From positions 1-64,000 of the forward strand of contig JAFXQK010000006.1 of assembly GCA_017527205.1 (NCBI GenBank): a DNA stretch of 64,000 nt, read 5' to 3'. The notes beneath the pieces are model-generated. The model was not told the DNA's origin. It ran no database searches and saw only the letters and a list, made by a program, of their open reading frames with translations. Made by a program: the position numbers and the translations under genes. This DNA comes from Lachnospiraceae bacterium (GTDB lineage Bacteria; Bacillota; Clostridia; Lachnospirales; Lachnospiraceae). Every line of letters starts with the position of its first letter. Position 1 is the first letter of the stretch. Below are positions 37,376 through 46,993 of the stretch, one piece after another.

Positions 37376-37830
37376 TCAAATGTCTAGATTTGGTGTCTAA
37401 GACCGAAAAAGCCATATAAACCGACACTAAACCATCGTACTAATTCTATAATAAATCAGAAAAATTTTCAAATGTAAGTTATGAACGTTTTTTAACCCTT
37501 TTCGATAAAAAGTTATCCACGTCATGTTGATAATTATGGTTATAAATAGGGTATTTTAATGGACACGTGGATATTTTTTAAAATAGGTGGATAAGTTATT
37601 CAATCATCTTCTCCCATGTTTTGACAGTATTTTCTAAGAATATTCACAATTTCTTTCACAAATTAATGGCAGATAAAACACAGATATCCACAAGAAGTGA
37701 ATAATGTGTGGATATCTTGCATATTAATTTTTTATGTGTATATGTATGTGGATAAGTGTATAAAAGAAAATTCTAAAATTTTACGATTTCTAAATTTTCT
37801 TTATTTTTAGGGATTTTTATAATTTTTTTC
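37376..37830. other. oriC: replication origin oriC
   Basis: A gene-free gap between the divergent dnaA and rpmH genes, very A/T-rich. DnaA boxes: TTATCCACG (37513-37521, plus), TTATCCACC (37586-37594, minus), ATATCCACA (37684-37692, plus), its inverse TGTGGATAT (37707-37715), and a perfect TTATCCACA (37747-37755, minus). A T-rich tract at 37795-37830 could be the unwinding element. Gene direction switches here on both arms, supporting a bidirectional origin. Confidence 0.9.
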
Positions 37831-37859
37831 TTGACACAGACCTTTATTTTTTATACAAT
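37831..37859 (+). promoter_or_regulatory. promoter of rpmH
   Basis: TTGACA (37831-37836), a 17-bp spacer and TACAAT (37854-37859). It lies about 40 bp upstream of the rpmH start. Confidence 0.85.
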
Positions 37860-37901
37860 CAATATGCTATTTTCCTGTAAAAGTAAAGGAGGTGCCTGAC
37901 C

Positions 37902-38036
37902 ATGAAGATGACATATCAGCCTAAAAAGCGTTCACATGCCAGAGTACATGGCTTTAGAGCTAGAATGAGTACTGCCGGCGGAAGAAAAGTATTAGCAGCA
38001 AGACGCGCAAAGGGAAGAAAAAAGCTTTCCGCTTAA
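37902..38036 (+). CDS. rpmH: 50S ribosomal protein L34
   Basis: A 44-residue, highly basic ribosomal protein starting [20 protein letters not shown] and ending RKKLSA, which is the standard L34 pattern. AAAGGAGGTG lies about 8 nt before the ATG. It opens the classic rpmH-rnpA-yidD-yidC-jag run on the right arm. Confidence 0.98.
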   Translation: MKMTYQPKKRSHARVHGFRARMSTAGGRKVLAARRAKGRKKLSA

Positions 38037-38053
38037 AAGATATAAACTGCTAT

Positions 38054-38079
38054 AGGTCACAGAAATGTGACCTTTTTTT
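38054..38079 (+). terminator. terminator or attenuator between rpmH and rnpA
   Basis: AGGTCACA and TGTGACCT form a perfect 8-bp stem with a GAAA loop, followed by seven T. Placed inside the operon, it probably reduces read-through so that L34 is made in excess of RnpA. Confidence 0.85.
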
Positions 38080-38118
38080 CTCTGAAATTTAAGAAATAGA
38101 AATTTAAGGTTTTAAGTT

Positions 38119-38466
38119 ATGAAATTTTCGGAATCCTTAAAGAAAAATCACCAATTCCAATTTGTTTACAAGAATGGCAAATCATATGCCAACAAATATT
38201 TTGTAATGATAATAAAGGAAAATGGCCTTGAGAAAAACAGAATTGGAATCAGCGTGAGTAAGAAAGTGGGAAACAGTGTGGTGAGACATCGCATTGCCAG
38301 ACTGGTTCGAGAAAGCTATCGGTTACATGAGAGCGTATTCAATAGTGGTTTGGATATTGTAATCGTTGCAAGAAGCTCTGCCGCGCAGGCAAGTTATTAT
38401 GACGTGGAAAGTGCCCTGCTCCATCTTGCAAAGCTCCATAAGATCATAAAAGTTTATCTATATTAA
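38119..38466 (+). CDS. rnpA: ribonuclease P protein component
   Basis: A 115-residue basic protein subunit of RNase P, needed with its RNA for tRNA 5' maturation. It begins MKFSESLKKNHQFQFVYKNG, and the RNA-binding RNR signature region is KKVGNSVVRHRIARLVRESYR. Length and context are normal. It precedes yidD by a few bases. Confidence 0.97.
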   Translation: MKFSESLKKNHQFQFVYKNGKSYANKYFVMIIKENGLEKNRIGISVSKKVGNSVVRHRIARLVRESYRLHESVFNSGLDIVIVARSSAAQASYYDVESALLHLAKLHKIIKVYLY

Positions 38467-38475
38467 AACTTGTTT

Positions 38476-38742
38476 ATGAAAAAAATTTTAATCGCTATTA
38501 TAAGATTATATCAAAAATATCTTTCTCCAATGAAAAGAACAAAATGCCCTTACGTTCCAAGCTGCTCTTGTTATGGATTAGAAGCTGTAGAAAAACATGG
38601 AGCACTGAAAGGAGGGCTTTTGGCGTTTTGGAGAGTTTTAAGATGTAATCCTTTTTCAAAAGGAGGATATGATCCAGTTCCGGATGATTTAAGAGAAATG
38701 AATTTTGTGAAAATGAAATTTATTTCTAATAGGAAGAAATAG
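38476..38742 (+). CDS. yidD: membrane protein insertion efficiency factor YidD
   Basis: An 88-residue protein with YQKYLSPMKRTKCPYVPSCS and RVLRCNPFSKGGYDPVP, both diagnostic for YidD. The N-terminus forms an amphipathic helix at the membrane and the conserved cysteines are present. An upstream TTG at 38470 is in frame, but the ATG at 38476 is preferred. YidD assists YidC-dependent insertion and always sits next to yidC, as here. Confidence 0.95.
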   Translation: MKKILIAIIRLYQKYLSPMKRTKCPYVPSCSCYGLEAVEKHGALKGGLLAFWRVLRCNPFSKGGYDPVPDDLREMNFVKMKFISNRKK

Positions 38743-38759
38743 CGATGCCAGGAGGATAA

Positions 38760-40085
38760 ATGGAAGTAATTGTCTTTACACAAAATTCTACCTTCATCAT
38801 TGGTTGGGTGTCAAAATTGCTTGGCTTGATCATGGAAGGAATTTTTTCCGTGCTTGATCTGATCGGACTTCCAAACATCGGTCTAGCAATCATTCTCTTC
38901 ACGATCGTTGTCAATCTGCTGATGCTGCCCCTGACCATTAAGCAACAAAAGTTTTCAAAGCTGTCCGCAAAAATGCAGCCGGAAATTCAGGCAATTCAAA
39001 GCAAATATAAGAATAAAAAGGATACGGATTCCCAGATGGCCATGAACCAAGAGGTTCAGATGGTTTATGCAAAATATGGCGTATCTCCCACAGGTAGCTG
39101 TATGTATTTATTGATTCAGATGCCGATCATTTTTGCTTTGTACCGCGTCATTTACAGCATTCCCGCTTATGTTACAAAGATTGGAAATACCTTTGGAGTT
39201 CTTGCAGAAAAAATAATCTCAACGGACAATGCAGAATTTCTAAAAAACAGTGACATAAGCTCCATTGCCAACACAGTTGCTCAGTTTTCCAAAAATATGA
39301 GCGCCGATATGACAAAGGGTGTCATTGACGTATTAAACAGACTCTCTTCCGCTGACATTGCAACCATCGCGGATCATTACAATTTGAATCATCTCACTTA
39401 TAACGGAAATTTAATTCTGGGAAAAGGCGGATTGATTGAGACCTATAATAATTTTCTGGGATTAAACATTGGAAATGCTCCGAGCAGTATTGTTAAGGAA
39501 GCCTGGGCTGCCGGTTCCTATGGTCTTGTCATTGGTGCCATCATGATTCCTCTTCTCTCCGCCCTGACGCAGTTCATCAGTGTAAAGCTGATGCCTCAGC
39601 AGCCTAAGAGCGGTAACGAGCAGGCAGATTCCATGGCAGAATCCATGAAGATGATGAATATGTTTATGCCGCTGATGTCCGCATGGTTTTGTTACTCCTT
39701 TGCAGCCGGCATGGGCCTCTACTGGATTGCAGGTAATGTTGTTCGTACCATCCAGCAGGTAATCATCAATAAAAACATTGATAAAATGGATTTTGACCAG
39801 ATCATCAGTCAGAATAAGGAAAAGAGCGCAAAGAAATTAGAAAAAATGAAGCTGCAGCAGGAGCGCCTTAACGCTTATGCACAGATGAATACCAAAAACA
39901 TTCCATCTCAGCAGCCGAGAAAAACCATGCAGAATAAGGCTAACATTAATTCTAACATTTCTGAAAAGGAAAAGAATGAGGCGATGGCAAATGCAGAAAG
40001 CTCCGGATCAAAGACAAAGACCGGTTCCGGAAGCATGTTTGCTAAGGCCGGCATGGTAAAGCAATACAATGACAAAAACAAGTAA
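38760..40085 (+). CDS. yidC: membrane protein insertase YidC/OxaA
   Basis: A 441-residue insertase. A membrane segment near the N-terminus and GLAIILFTIVVNLLMLPLTI begin the conserved core, and PTGSCMYLLIQMPIIFALYR is typical. An expanded extracytoplasmic loop (about 150-245) separates the next segments. MNMFMPLMSAWFCYSFAAGM and GLYWIAGNVVRTIQQ end the core, followed by a Lys/Ser-rich cytosolic tail of 90 residues that can contact ribosomes. Ribosome site AGGAGG precedes the ATG. Confidence 0.95.
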   Translation: MEVIVFTQNSTFIIGWVSKLLGLIMEGIFSVLDLIGLPNIGLAIILFTIVVNLLMLPLTIKQQKFSKLSAKMQPEIQAIQSKYKNKKDTDSQMAMNQEVQMVYAKYGVSPTGSCMYLLIQMPIIFALYRVIYSIPAYVTKIGNTFGVLAEKIISTDNAEFLKNSDISSIANTVAQFSKNMSADMTKGVIDVLNRLSSADIATIADHYNLNHLTYNGNLILGKGGLIETYNNFLGLNIGNAPSSIVKEAWAAGSYGLVIGAIMIPLLSALTQFISVKLMPQQPKSGNEQADSMAESMKMMNMFMPLMSAWFCYSFAAGMGLYWIAGNVVRTIQQVIINKNIDKMDFDQIISQNKEKSAKKLEKMKLQQERLNAYAQMNTKNIPSQQPRKTMQNKANINSNISEKEKNEAMANAESSGSKTKTGSGSMFAKAGMVKQYNDKNK

Positions 40086-40115
40086 ATACCAGTGAATCAT
40101 TGGAGGATTAGTAAA

Positions 40116-40802
40116 ATGGAATATAAAGAGTTTACTGCAAAGACAGTTAGCGAAGCCATTACGGATGCCTGTCAGGAATTTGGAGTTACCAGCGATCGCC
40201 TTGTATATGAAGTCATTGAAAAAGAATCTGCAGGATTTCTGGGCATCGGTTCCAAACCGGCTACCATTAAGGCTGCCATTAAGGTGGAAGAGGAAGTAAA
40301 GCCCACCGAAGCTCCGAAAAAGGAAAAGAACGAAAAGGAATCTCCTGCATCCTTTGAAGAATGTGCTAAGACCTTTTTAAGAGACGTATTTGATGCAATG
40401 AAGATGGAGGTTGCCATCGTAGCAAAGTTCAATGAGGAAGAAAGAAACCTCGACATTGAGCTGAGCGGCGATGACATGGGAATGCTGATCGGTAAGAGAG
40501 GTGCTACCTTAGATTCCCTCCAGTATCTGGTGTCTCTCGTTGTTAACAAGAACACGGATGATTACGTTCGTGTAAAGGTTGATACCGAGAATTACCGTGA
40601 GAGAAGAAAGGAAACCTTAGAGAACCTTGCTAAGAATATTGCTTATAAGGTAAAGAGAACGAAGCGTCCTGTTTCCTTAGAGCCCATGAACCCCTATGAA
40701 AGAAGAATCATTCACTCCGCTCTGCAGAATGACAAATATGTTACGACCCACAGCGAAGGGGAAGATCCTTTCAGAAGAGTGATTGTTTCCCTGAAAAAAT
40801 AG
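40116..40802 (+). CDS. jag: RNA-binding protein Jag/KhpB
   Basis: A protein of about 228 residues with three parts: Jag-N (1-50, ending GFLGIGSKPA), a KH domain (about 95-150, MGMLIGKRGATLDSLQYL) and an R3H domain (about 165-225, EPMNPYERRIIHSAL). Jag/KhpB binds RNA and influences cell-wall growth and division in Firmicutes. An upstream ATG at 40092 is in frame, but GGAGG precedes the ATG at 40116. It is the last gene of the rpmH-jag run. Confidence 0.94.
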   Translation: MEYKEFTAKTVSEAITDACQEFGVTSDRLVYEVIEKESAGFLGIGSKPATIKAAIKVEEEVKPTEAPKKEKNEKESPASFEECAKTFLRDVFDAMKMEVAIVAKFNEEERNLDIELSGDDMGMLIGKRGATLDSLQYLVSLVVNKNTDDYVRVKVDTENYRERRKETLENLAKNIAYKVKRTKRPVSLEPMNPYERRIIHSALQNDKYVTTHSEGEDPFRRVIVSLKK

Positions 40803-41192
40803 TTGATGTATGTTATGGAATGACTCGAGTCTAGCATAAGCTTTAATAACAAATCATTTTATCTTTATAAAATATGGGTATATTTATCCCTTTTACAATT
40901 GTGTGTCCAATATAAATTTGCCAAATTGATAAAGTGAATTATCAATATTTATTAATATCAACTGGCGTTAGCATTTCATATTTAGTAGTAAATCATTAGA
41001 GAATCACTTTTGTAAAATTATTTTTTGAATTTATGTATATTTTTTAGGGAATAGTTGGTTGTTTTAGTTTGTATAAAAAATATGTAGGTGAATAAACTGC
41101 ATGTTACGTGAAAACATGGAAAACCAAGCGTTACTTAGCATCACAAAGTATGAAAAGTGACAATTGGTTTTTCTTGCATTGGAGGATTATTT
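40803..41192. other. gene-free A/T-rich interval
   Basis: About 390 bp between jag and mnmE without a coding frame. Visible are a perfect 10-bp palindrome GACTCGAGTC (40822-40831) and a small dyad TTGATA/TATCAA near 40927-40946. No clear promoter or terminator. Confidence 0.4.
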
Positions 41193-42671
41193 ATGGAGAA
41201 GATGAATGACACGATTGCTGCCATTGCTACTGCCCTCTCCGACTCCGGGATTGGAATTGTAAGAATCAGCGGTGATCAGGCTTTGGAAATTGCCGATTCA
41301 ATTCTTCGAAACAAAAATGGAAAAAAATTTGTATGCTCTGCGAAAAGCCATACGATTCATTATGGATTTGTTGTAGACGGCAAAGAGGAACAGAAATCAA
41401 TGAAGATCCTTGATGAAGTCATGGTTTCCGTTTTTCGCGCTCCAAAGAGTTATACAAAGGAAGACGTTGTCGAAATCAATTGTCACGGCGGCGTGCTTGT
41501 GACAAAGAAGGTGTTGGAGCTGGTGCTTCATGCAGGTGCAAGATTGGCCGAGCCTGGTGAATTTACGAAAAGAGCCTTTTTCAATGGAAGGATTGATCTT
41601 GCTGAAGCAGAGGCCGTGATGGATCTGATTCATTCCAAAAATGAATTGGCGTTAAAGGCCTCCACTGCGCAACTTCGAGGAGACCTCTCTGATAAGATTC
41701 GTTCCATGCGCGAAGAGATTTTATATGAAATTGCATTTATAGAATCCGCGCTGGATGACCCTGAACATATCAGCCTGGACGGTTATCAGGACAGGTTAAA
41801 GGAAAAATGTGATCAGCTGATCAAAGAAGTGCAAAGACTCTTAGATACTGCAGAAAATGGTAAGATGATCAAGGAAGGCATATCTACGGTGATCCTTGGA
41901 AAGCCCAATGCAGGAAAGTCTTCTCTTTTAAACATGATTCTTGGTCAGGAACGTGCGATCGTCACGGATATTGCCGGTACGACAAGAGATGCCTTGGAAG
42001 AATATGTAAATCTTCAAGGAATTCATTTGAATGTCATTGATACGGCTGGAATTCGCGATACGGAAGACGTTGTTGAAAAAATTGGCGTAGAAAAGGCAAA
42101 AAAATATGCTACGGATGCAGATTTAATTTTATATGTGGTAGATACCTCCGTGGAACTGGATGAAAATGACAGGGAGATCCTTTCCATGATCGGTGATAAA
42201 AAAACGATCTTTTTGCTCAATAAATCAGATCTTGAGCAGAAGGTCAGGGAAAAGGATATTCTGGCGCTTTTGAATCAAAGGAACCTTCCTGATGATCAAG
42301 ATGGATTTATTGATTCGAATTCTGATTTAGTAGAATCATCTAAGGAACGTCTAATTTCCATGATCTCCACTTCCGCTGCCTTTGGAAAAGGTTTAGAGGA
42401 ATTGGAGGTTGAAATAGAAAAGCTTTTCTTCCAGGGTGACATAAAGCAAAATGATCAAATTATGATTACCAATCTAAGACATAAGGAAGAGCTTGGAAAC
42501 GTTCTAAGTTCTCTCCTGCTTGTAAAGCAAAGCTTAGAGGATGGTATGCCGGAAGACTTTTATTCCATTGATCTTATGCAGGCCTATGCTTCCCTCGGCA
42601 ACATTCTTGGCGAAGAGGTCGGTGATGACCTTGTGGAGGAAATCTTTTCAAAGTTTTGCATGGGTAAATAA
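41193..42671 (+). CDS. mnmE: tRNA uridine-5-carboxymethylaminomethyl modification GTPase
   Basis: A protein of about 492 residues that, with MnmG, modifies U34 of tRNAs. N-terminal formyl-THF-binding domain (1-120), helical region, G domain with GKPNAGKSSLLN, GTTRDALEE, DTAGIRDTED and NKSD, and C-terminal residues ending in FCMGK, the catalytic Cys motif (CxGK). An upstream ATG at 41157 is in frame, but GGAGG lies before the ATG at 41193. mnmG follows after about 130 bp that contain half a palindromic repeat. Confidence 0.97.
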   Translation: MEKMNDTIAAIATALSDSGIGIVRISGDQALEIADSILRNKNGKKFVCSAKSHTIHYGFVVDGKEEQKSMKILDEVMVSVFRAPKSYTKEDVVEINCHGGVLVTKKVLELVLHAGARLAEPGEFTKRAFFNGRIDLAEAEAVMDLIHSKNELALKASTAQLRGDLSDKIRSMREEILYEIAFIESALDDPEHISLDGYQDRLKEKCDQLIKEVQRLLDTAENGKMIKEGISTVILGKPNAGKSSLLNMILGQERAIVTDIAGTTRDALEEYVNLQGIHLNVIDTAGIRDTEDVVEKIGVEKAKKYATDADLILYVVDTSVELDENDREILSMIGDKKTIFLLNKSDLEQKVREKDILALLNQRNLPDDQDGFIDSNSDLVESSKERLISMISTSAAFGKGLEELEVEIEKLFFQGDIKQNDQIMITNLRHKEELGNVLSSLLLVKQSLEDGMPEDFYSIDLMQAYASLGNILGEEVGDDLVEEIFSKFCMGK

Positions 42672-42728
42672 AATTGCCAGATGAATACGATATAAAATTC
42701 AATGTCAATAAAGTAAGGATTTAGCAAG

Positions 42729-42765
42729 AACTTGGGGCTAGGTTTGGATCATCTTTCTGGTAGTA
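42729..42765 (+). repeat. half copy of the ACTCGGGG-family palindrome
   Basis: ACTTGGGGCTAGGTTTGG and the following CATCTTTCTGGTAG match the left half of the element at 55601 with two changes. The right half is absent, so no stem can form. It lies about 40 bp upstream of mnmG. Confidence 0.65.
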
Positions 42766-42803
42766 TTTTAAATGTTTTGTTGAATATAGTTTGAGGTAAG
42801 ATC

Positions 42804-44909
42804 GTGAGTGAGATAAGGGAAAAGGTTGATGTTTGCGTTGTTGGTGCGGGACATGCCGGCTGTGAGGCTGCGCTGGCTTGTGCGAGATTAGGATTGGAGA
42901 CCGTGATCTTTACGATCAGCGTTGACAGCATTGCGCTGATGCCCTGCAATCCGAATGTCGGTGGTTCGTCAAAGGGACATCTGGTCCGTGAGCTGGATGC
43001 TCTTGGCGGTGAGATGGGAAAAAACATTGATAAGACATTTATTCAGTCAAAGATGCTAAACGTGTCGAAGGGTCCAGCCGTCCACTCTCTTAGGGCGCAG
43101 GCAGATAAGGCAGAATACTCTCGCGCCATGAGAAAGGTGCTCGAGAGTCAGGAGCATCTTACCATTAAACAGGCAGAGGTCTGCGAGTTATTGTGGGAGG
43201 AGATACCAGATCATCTTTCAAATTGCAAGGATAACAATGAAAATGATTGCGTAGTGAATACTCAAATAAATGATGAAGATCATAGAAACATTCAGGAGAA
43301 CGATCAGAATGAAAGCTATCAAAATGAAAGCTATCAAGAAGAGAACCATCTTTTAGGTTTTGAAAAAAAGGTGATCGGTGTCAAGACCTTTACGGGTGCG
43401 GTCTATGAATGTAGAGCAGTTATCTTATGTACTGGTACGTATCTTCGTGCAAGATGCCTTTGCGGTGAAGCAATTACCTATACAGGTCCCAATGGATTAC
43501 AGGCTGCCACGCACCTTACCGAATCTCTGAAAAACATGGGAATTGAGCTTCGCCGATTTAAGACGGGAACGCCTGCCAGAATGGATGGCAGAACAATTGA
43601 TTATTCTAAAATGGAGGAGCAATTCGGTGATGAAAGAATTGTACCCTTCTCTTTTTCTACGGATCCGGAAAGCGTTCAAAAGGAGCAGGCTTCCTGCTGG
43701 CTGACCTATACAAATCAGGCAACACATGACATCATCCGTGCCAACCTTGACCGCTCTCCCATTTATGCAGGAATCATTGAAGGAACGGGTCCAAGATATT
43801 GTCCGTCCATCGAAGATAAGGTAGTAAAATTTGCGGAGAAAGAACGACATCAGGTGTTCTTGGAGCCGGAAGGCCTGCATACACATGAAATGTATGTCGG
43901 TGGCATGTCCTCTTCTCTTCCGGAGGACGTGCAGCTTGCGATGTACCGTACCGTTCCAGGCTTGGAGCATTGCAAGATTGTGAGAAATGCCTATGCCATA
44001 GAATATGATTGCATCAATGCAAAACAGCTCTACCCTTCTCTCGAATTTAAGAAGATCAAGGGTCTGTTTGCAGGTGGTCAATTTAATGGAAGCAGTGGTT
44101 ATGAGGAAGCTGCCTGTCAGGGCTTGGTTGCTGGAATCAATGCTGCCATGGAGCTTTTGGGCAGGGAATTCCTTGTGATGGATCGCTCGGAAAGCTATAT
44201 TGGCGTACTGATTGATGACCTTGTGACGAAGGACAATCGTGAGCCCTACCGCATGATGACCTCTCGGGCAGAATATCGTCTTCTGCTCCGTCAGGACAAT
44301 GCAGATCGAAGACTTCGGAAAAAGGGTTATGAAATTGGCCTGATTTCTGAGGAAGAATATCAAGATCTGTTATGTAAGGAAAAACTGATCGAGCTTGAGA
44401 TTTCGAGATTAAAGGATACCAAAGTTGGTGCCAATAAAGAAATTCAAAGCTTTTTGGAGCGTCATGACAGCATGAGTTTAAAGACTGCCGCTTCCCTTGC
44501 AGAGCTTATTTGCAGACCAGAGCTGGACTATGAAAAAATTGAAGAAATTGATGCAGGTCGCGTAGAGGCTTATGCAGGCTACTGCTCCATGGAGAATGTT
44601 CGAAGTAAGTATTTGACTGCAGATGGCAAGCTTTCGAAGGAAATCATAGATCAGGTTGAAATTGAGATTAAATATGAGGGCTACATTGTAAGGCAAAAAA
44701 GACAGGTGGAACAATATAAAAAGCTGGAAAAGAAAATGATTCCCGCAGATTTGAATTATGATGAGGTTCCTTCTCTTCGACTAGAGGCAAGACAGAAATT
44801 AAAGGAGTTTCGTCCCGTCTCGTTAGGACAGGCATCCAGAATTTCAGGTGTCTCTCCCGCTGACGTTTCCGTGCTACATATTTATTTAGAGCGCCATAAA
44901 AATAATTGA
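42804..44909 (+). CDS. mnmG: tRNA uridine-5-carboxymethylaminomethyl modification enzyme MnmG, with Asn-rich insertion
   Basis: A 701-residue FAD enzyme, partner of MnmE. FAD-binding [16 protein letters not shown] lies at the N-terminus, [20 protein letters not shown] follows, then [33 protein letters not shown] and [20 protein letters not shown]. At about 132-186 an insertion rich in Asn, Glu, Asp and Gln interrupts the fold, with the duplicated word NESYQ. This makes the protein about 60 residues longer than usual. The start is GTG, with a GAGG ribosome site 7 bases before it. Confidence 0.96.
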   Translation: MSEIREKVDVCVVGAGHAGCEAALACARLGLETVIFTISVDSIALMPCNPNVGGSSKGHLVRELDALGGEMGKNIDKTFIQSKMLNVSKGPAVHSLRAQADKAEYSRAMRKVLESQEHLTIKQAEVCELLWEEIPDHLSNCKDNNENDCVVNTQINDEDHRNIQENDQNESYQNESYQEENHLLGFEKKVIGVKTFTGAVYECRAVILCTGTYLRARCLCGEAITYTGPNGLQAATHLTESLKNMGIELRRFKTGTPARMDGRTIDYSKMEEQFGDERIVPFSFSTDPESVQKEQASCWLTYTNQATHDIIRANLDRSPIYAGIIEGTGPRYCPSIEDKVVKFAEKERHQVFLEPEGLHTHEMYVGGMSSSLPEDVQLAMYRTVPGLEHCKIVRNAYAIEYDCINAKQLYPSLEFKKIKGLFAGGQFNGSSGYEEAACQGLVAGINAAMELLGREFLVMDRSESYIGVLIDDLVTKDNREPYRMMTSRAEYRLLLRQDNADRRLRKKGYEIGLISEEEYQDLLCKEKLIELEISRLKDTKVGANKEIQSFLERHDSMSLKTAASLAELICRPELDYEKIEEIDAGRVEAYAGYCSMENVRSKYLTADGKLSKEIIDQVEIEIKYEGYIVRQKRQVEQYKKLEKKMIPADLNYDEVPSLRLEARQKLKEFRPVSLGQASRISGVSPADVSVLHIYLERHKNN

Positions 44910-44917
44910 GGTTTGAT

Positions 44918-45649
44918 ATGTTATCAAATATTTATGATACTCATTTCTTTGAAAAGGATTTAAGTGAGTTAGGGCTAACCCTTTCAAAGGAACAAATAGA
45001 TCAGTTTTTGAAATATTATGAATTATTGATTGAGTGGAATGAGAAAATCAATCTCACTGCCATCACGGCATACGAGGATGTTTTGAAAAAACATTTTATA
45101 GACAGTCTTTCCCTTTGCAAGGCAATGGAGGTTCAAAAGGAGCTTTCGGTAATTGACGTAGGTACCGGAGCGGGATTTCCTGGACTTGCGTTGAAGATTG
45201 CTTTTCCAAATTTAAGGATGACACTTTTAGATTCCTTGAATAAGCGAATTGTTTTTTTGAATCAGGTGATTGAGGAGCTAAAGCTTACTAAGATTGAAAC
45301 CATTCATGGCCGCGCGGAGGATTTTGCCGGAAAGGCAGAATATCGTGAAGGCTTTGATCTTTGTGTCTCCAGGGCTGTTGCTAATTTATCGACGCTTTCA
45401 GAGTATTGTTTGCCTTTTGTGAAAATCGGTGGACTGTTTATTTCCTATAAATCTGAAAAGATTGAGGAAGAAATGAAGCAGGCGAAAAATGCCATTTCAA
45501 TTCTTGGCGGTGGAGTAAAGAAACAAGTGGAGTTTACTCTCCCCTCCTCTGACATCTATCGCAATCTTGTTGTGATAGAAAAGATAAAGAATACACCGAA
45601 GAAGTATCCAAGAAAAGCAGGACTTCCTTCTAAAGAGCCCTTATGTTAA
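44918..45649 (+). CDS. rsmG: 16S rRNA (guanine527-N7)-methyltransferase RsmG
   Basis: A methyltransferase of about 243 residues that makes m7G527 in 16S rRNA. The start MLSNIYDTHFFEKDLSELGL is followed by NLTAITAYEDVLKKHFIDSL and the SAM motif VIDVGTGAGFPGLALKIAFP. A TTG at 44906 lies inside mnmG; the ATG at 44918, preceded by GAGG, is preferred. It follows mnmG immediately, as is usual. Confidence 0.95.
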   Translation: MLSNIYDTHFFEKDLSELGLTLSKEQIDQFLKYYELLIEWNEKINLTAITAYEDVLKKHFIDSLSLCKAMEVQKELSVIDVGTGAGFPGLALKIAFPNLRMTLLDSLNKRIVFLNQVIEELKLTKIETIHGRAEDFAGKAEYREGFDLCVSRAVANLSTLSEYCLPFVKIGGLFISYKSEKIEEEMKQAKNAISILGGGVKKQVEFTLPSSDIYRNLVVIEKIKNTPKKYPRKAGLPSKEPLC

Positions 45650-45758
45650 AAAATAGTTATTTTCTGTATATTTTTGAAGTTTACAGATTATTTATTCTTT
45701 GATATAATGATAAGTGTGTCTTATTCTTTATGCATATTTTTACCATATGAAATAATTT

Positions 45759-45782
45759 AAAATAGAACATATGTTCTATTTT
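45759..45782. promoter_or_regulatory. perfect 24-bp palindrome, LexA-box-like operator
   Basis: The centre is GAACATATGTTC, matching the Gram-positive LexA (DinR) consensus GAAC-N4-GTTC, and the palindrome extends on both sides with A/T pairs. It ends at the base before the GGAG ribosome site of the sensor kinase gene and lies about 40 bp downstream of a TATAAT (45713-45718). A bound repressor would block elongation or ribosome entry. Confidence 0.7.
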
Positions 45783-45793
45783 GGAGACAGAAA

Positions 45794-46753
45794 ATGAATG
45801 AATCATCCAGAATAAAATTACAATCAATTCTGAATTCCATGGAAACAGAGGCAGATCCGCTTGCCGTTCAGTTGGAAACCTATCAGAATGAGATTAACAA
45901 ATTAGAATTAGAAATTGACCGGATCAAAGAGCAATACTCTGAGGCTGATTTTGTTTTTTCGCCCAGAACTGGAAAGCAAAACGAGGAATATAAGCAAAAG
46001 CAGTCAGAATTAGAGCTATTAAAGAAAAAATGTGAACAGATACAGGAGCGCTATGACCAAATCAATCAAAGTATTGATTTGGTTGTTGAGGTGCTTGCTT
46101 CCGAGAATGATGGTGATGCTTCCAAAAATGGTTTGCTTTATCAGGAGCAGGATCGTCAACGGATCGCCAGAGATTTGCATGATACAGCCCTGCAGCACAT
46201 GTCCTATTTGGTTTCAAAGTTAGATTCCTGTAAGAGCTTTATTGATACTGATCCCATAAAAGCAAAGATGGAGCTCTCTATCGCAAGACATAATTTGAGT
46301 GAATCCATAGACGAGATTCGAGGAATCATTTATAATCTTCGTCCTATGGTATTGGATTCAGATGGTTTTCACTCCACTCTCATTAAATTTATCGAGAAGT
46401 TCAACGAGGATAAGGAATTTGATATTACCTATGACATCGAAGATCTCTTTTGTGAGGATCAGCTTGTACTGATTACGATCTATCGGATTATTGAGGAGTG
46501 CTTTTCTAATATTAAAAAGCACGCAGAGGCATACAAGATTCATCTGATCGTTCAGGAACAAATTGGTTCTTATTACATCTATGTTGAGGATGATGGTAAG
46601 GGCTTTGACGTCGATCAGGTGATGAAAAATAATAATTTACAATTTGGACTTTCCATTATGAAAGAAAGAGTGAGTCTTCTGGGCGGAAACATTACCATAA
46701 CTTCTTCTAAAAATGCCGGTACCAGAATAAAGATACTAATTCCGGAAGGTTAA
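45794..46753 (+). CDS. cytosolic sensor histidine kinase, NarL/DegS type, orphan
   Basis: A 319-residue soluble kinase without membrane segments. The first 110 residues are a predicted coiled coil (KLELEIDRIKEQYSEADFVF). The HisKA_3 domain carries the phospho-His in RQRIARDLHDTALQHMSYLV, and the ATPase has EECFSNIKKHAEA, DDGKGFDV and GLSIMKERVSLLGG. DegS is the closest well-known architecture. Its response regulator is not adjacent. A LexA-like palindrome directly before the gene suggests DNA-damage control. A terminator follows the stop. Confidence 0.9.
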   Translation: MNESSRIKLQSILNSMETEADPLAVQLETYQNEINKLELEIDRIKEQYSEADFVFSPRTGKQNEEYKQKQSELELLKKKCEQIQERYDQINQSIDLVVEVLASENDGDASKNGLLYQEQDRQRIARDLHDTALQHMSYLVSKLDSCKSFIDTDPIKAKMELSIARHNLSESIDEIRGIIYNLRPMVLDSDGFHSTLIKFIEKFNEDKEFDITYDIEDLFCEDQLVLITIYRIIEECFSNIKKHAEAYKIHLIVQEQIGSYYIYVEDDGKGFDVDQVMKNNNLQFGLSIMKERVSLLGGNITITSSKNAGTRIKILIPEG

Positions 46754-46795
46754 AGTAATCATTAGGTTCTTCTTTGTATATAGATATAATATATG

Positions 46796-46834
46796 AATCC
46801 CTTGTAGGTATAATAATCCTCCAAGGGATTTTTA
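46796..46834 (+). terminator. terminator of the orphan kinase gene
   Basis: AATCCCTTG and CAAGGGATT form a perfect 9-bp stem across 17 nt, followed by TTTTATT, about 45 bp after the stop codon. Confidence 0.8.
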
Positions 46835-46993
46835 TTATCTTTCGTTTGGTTAAAAGGCTATTTGTATGATATTATAGTTGGTATTGTTACAAAAGACATT
46901 TTGAATATAAATATATGAGACTATATGTTAGAAAATTATTAATTTAAAATATGTTATTTGAGAATATGATGATCAGAAATAAGCAAAATTAAA

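Noticed and set aside
43497..44363. 288-codon frame opposite mnmG
   Set aside because: Complementary to a strongly conserved gene; the translation has no family features.
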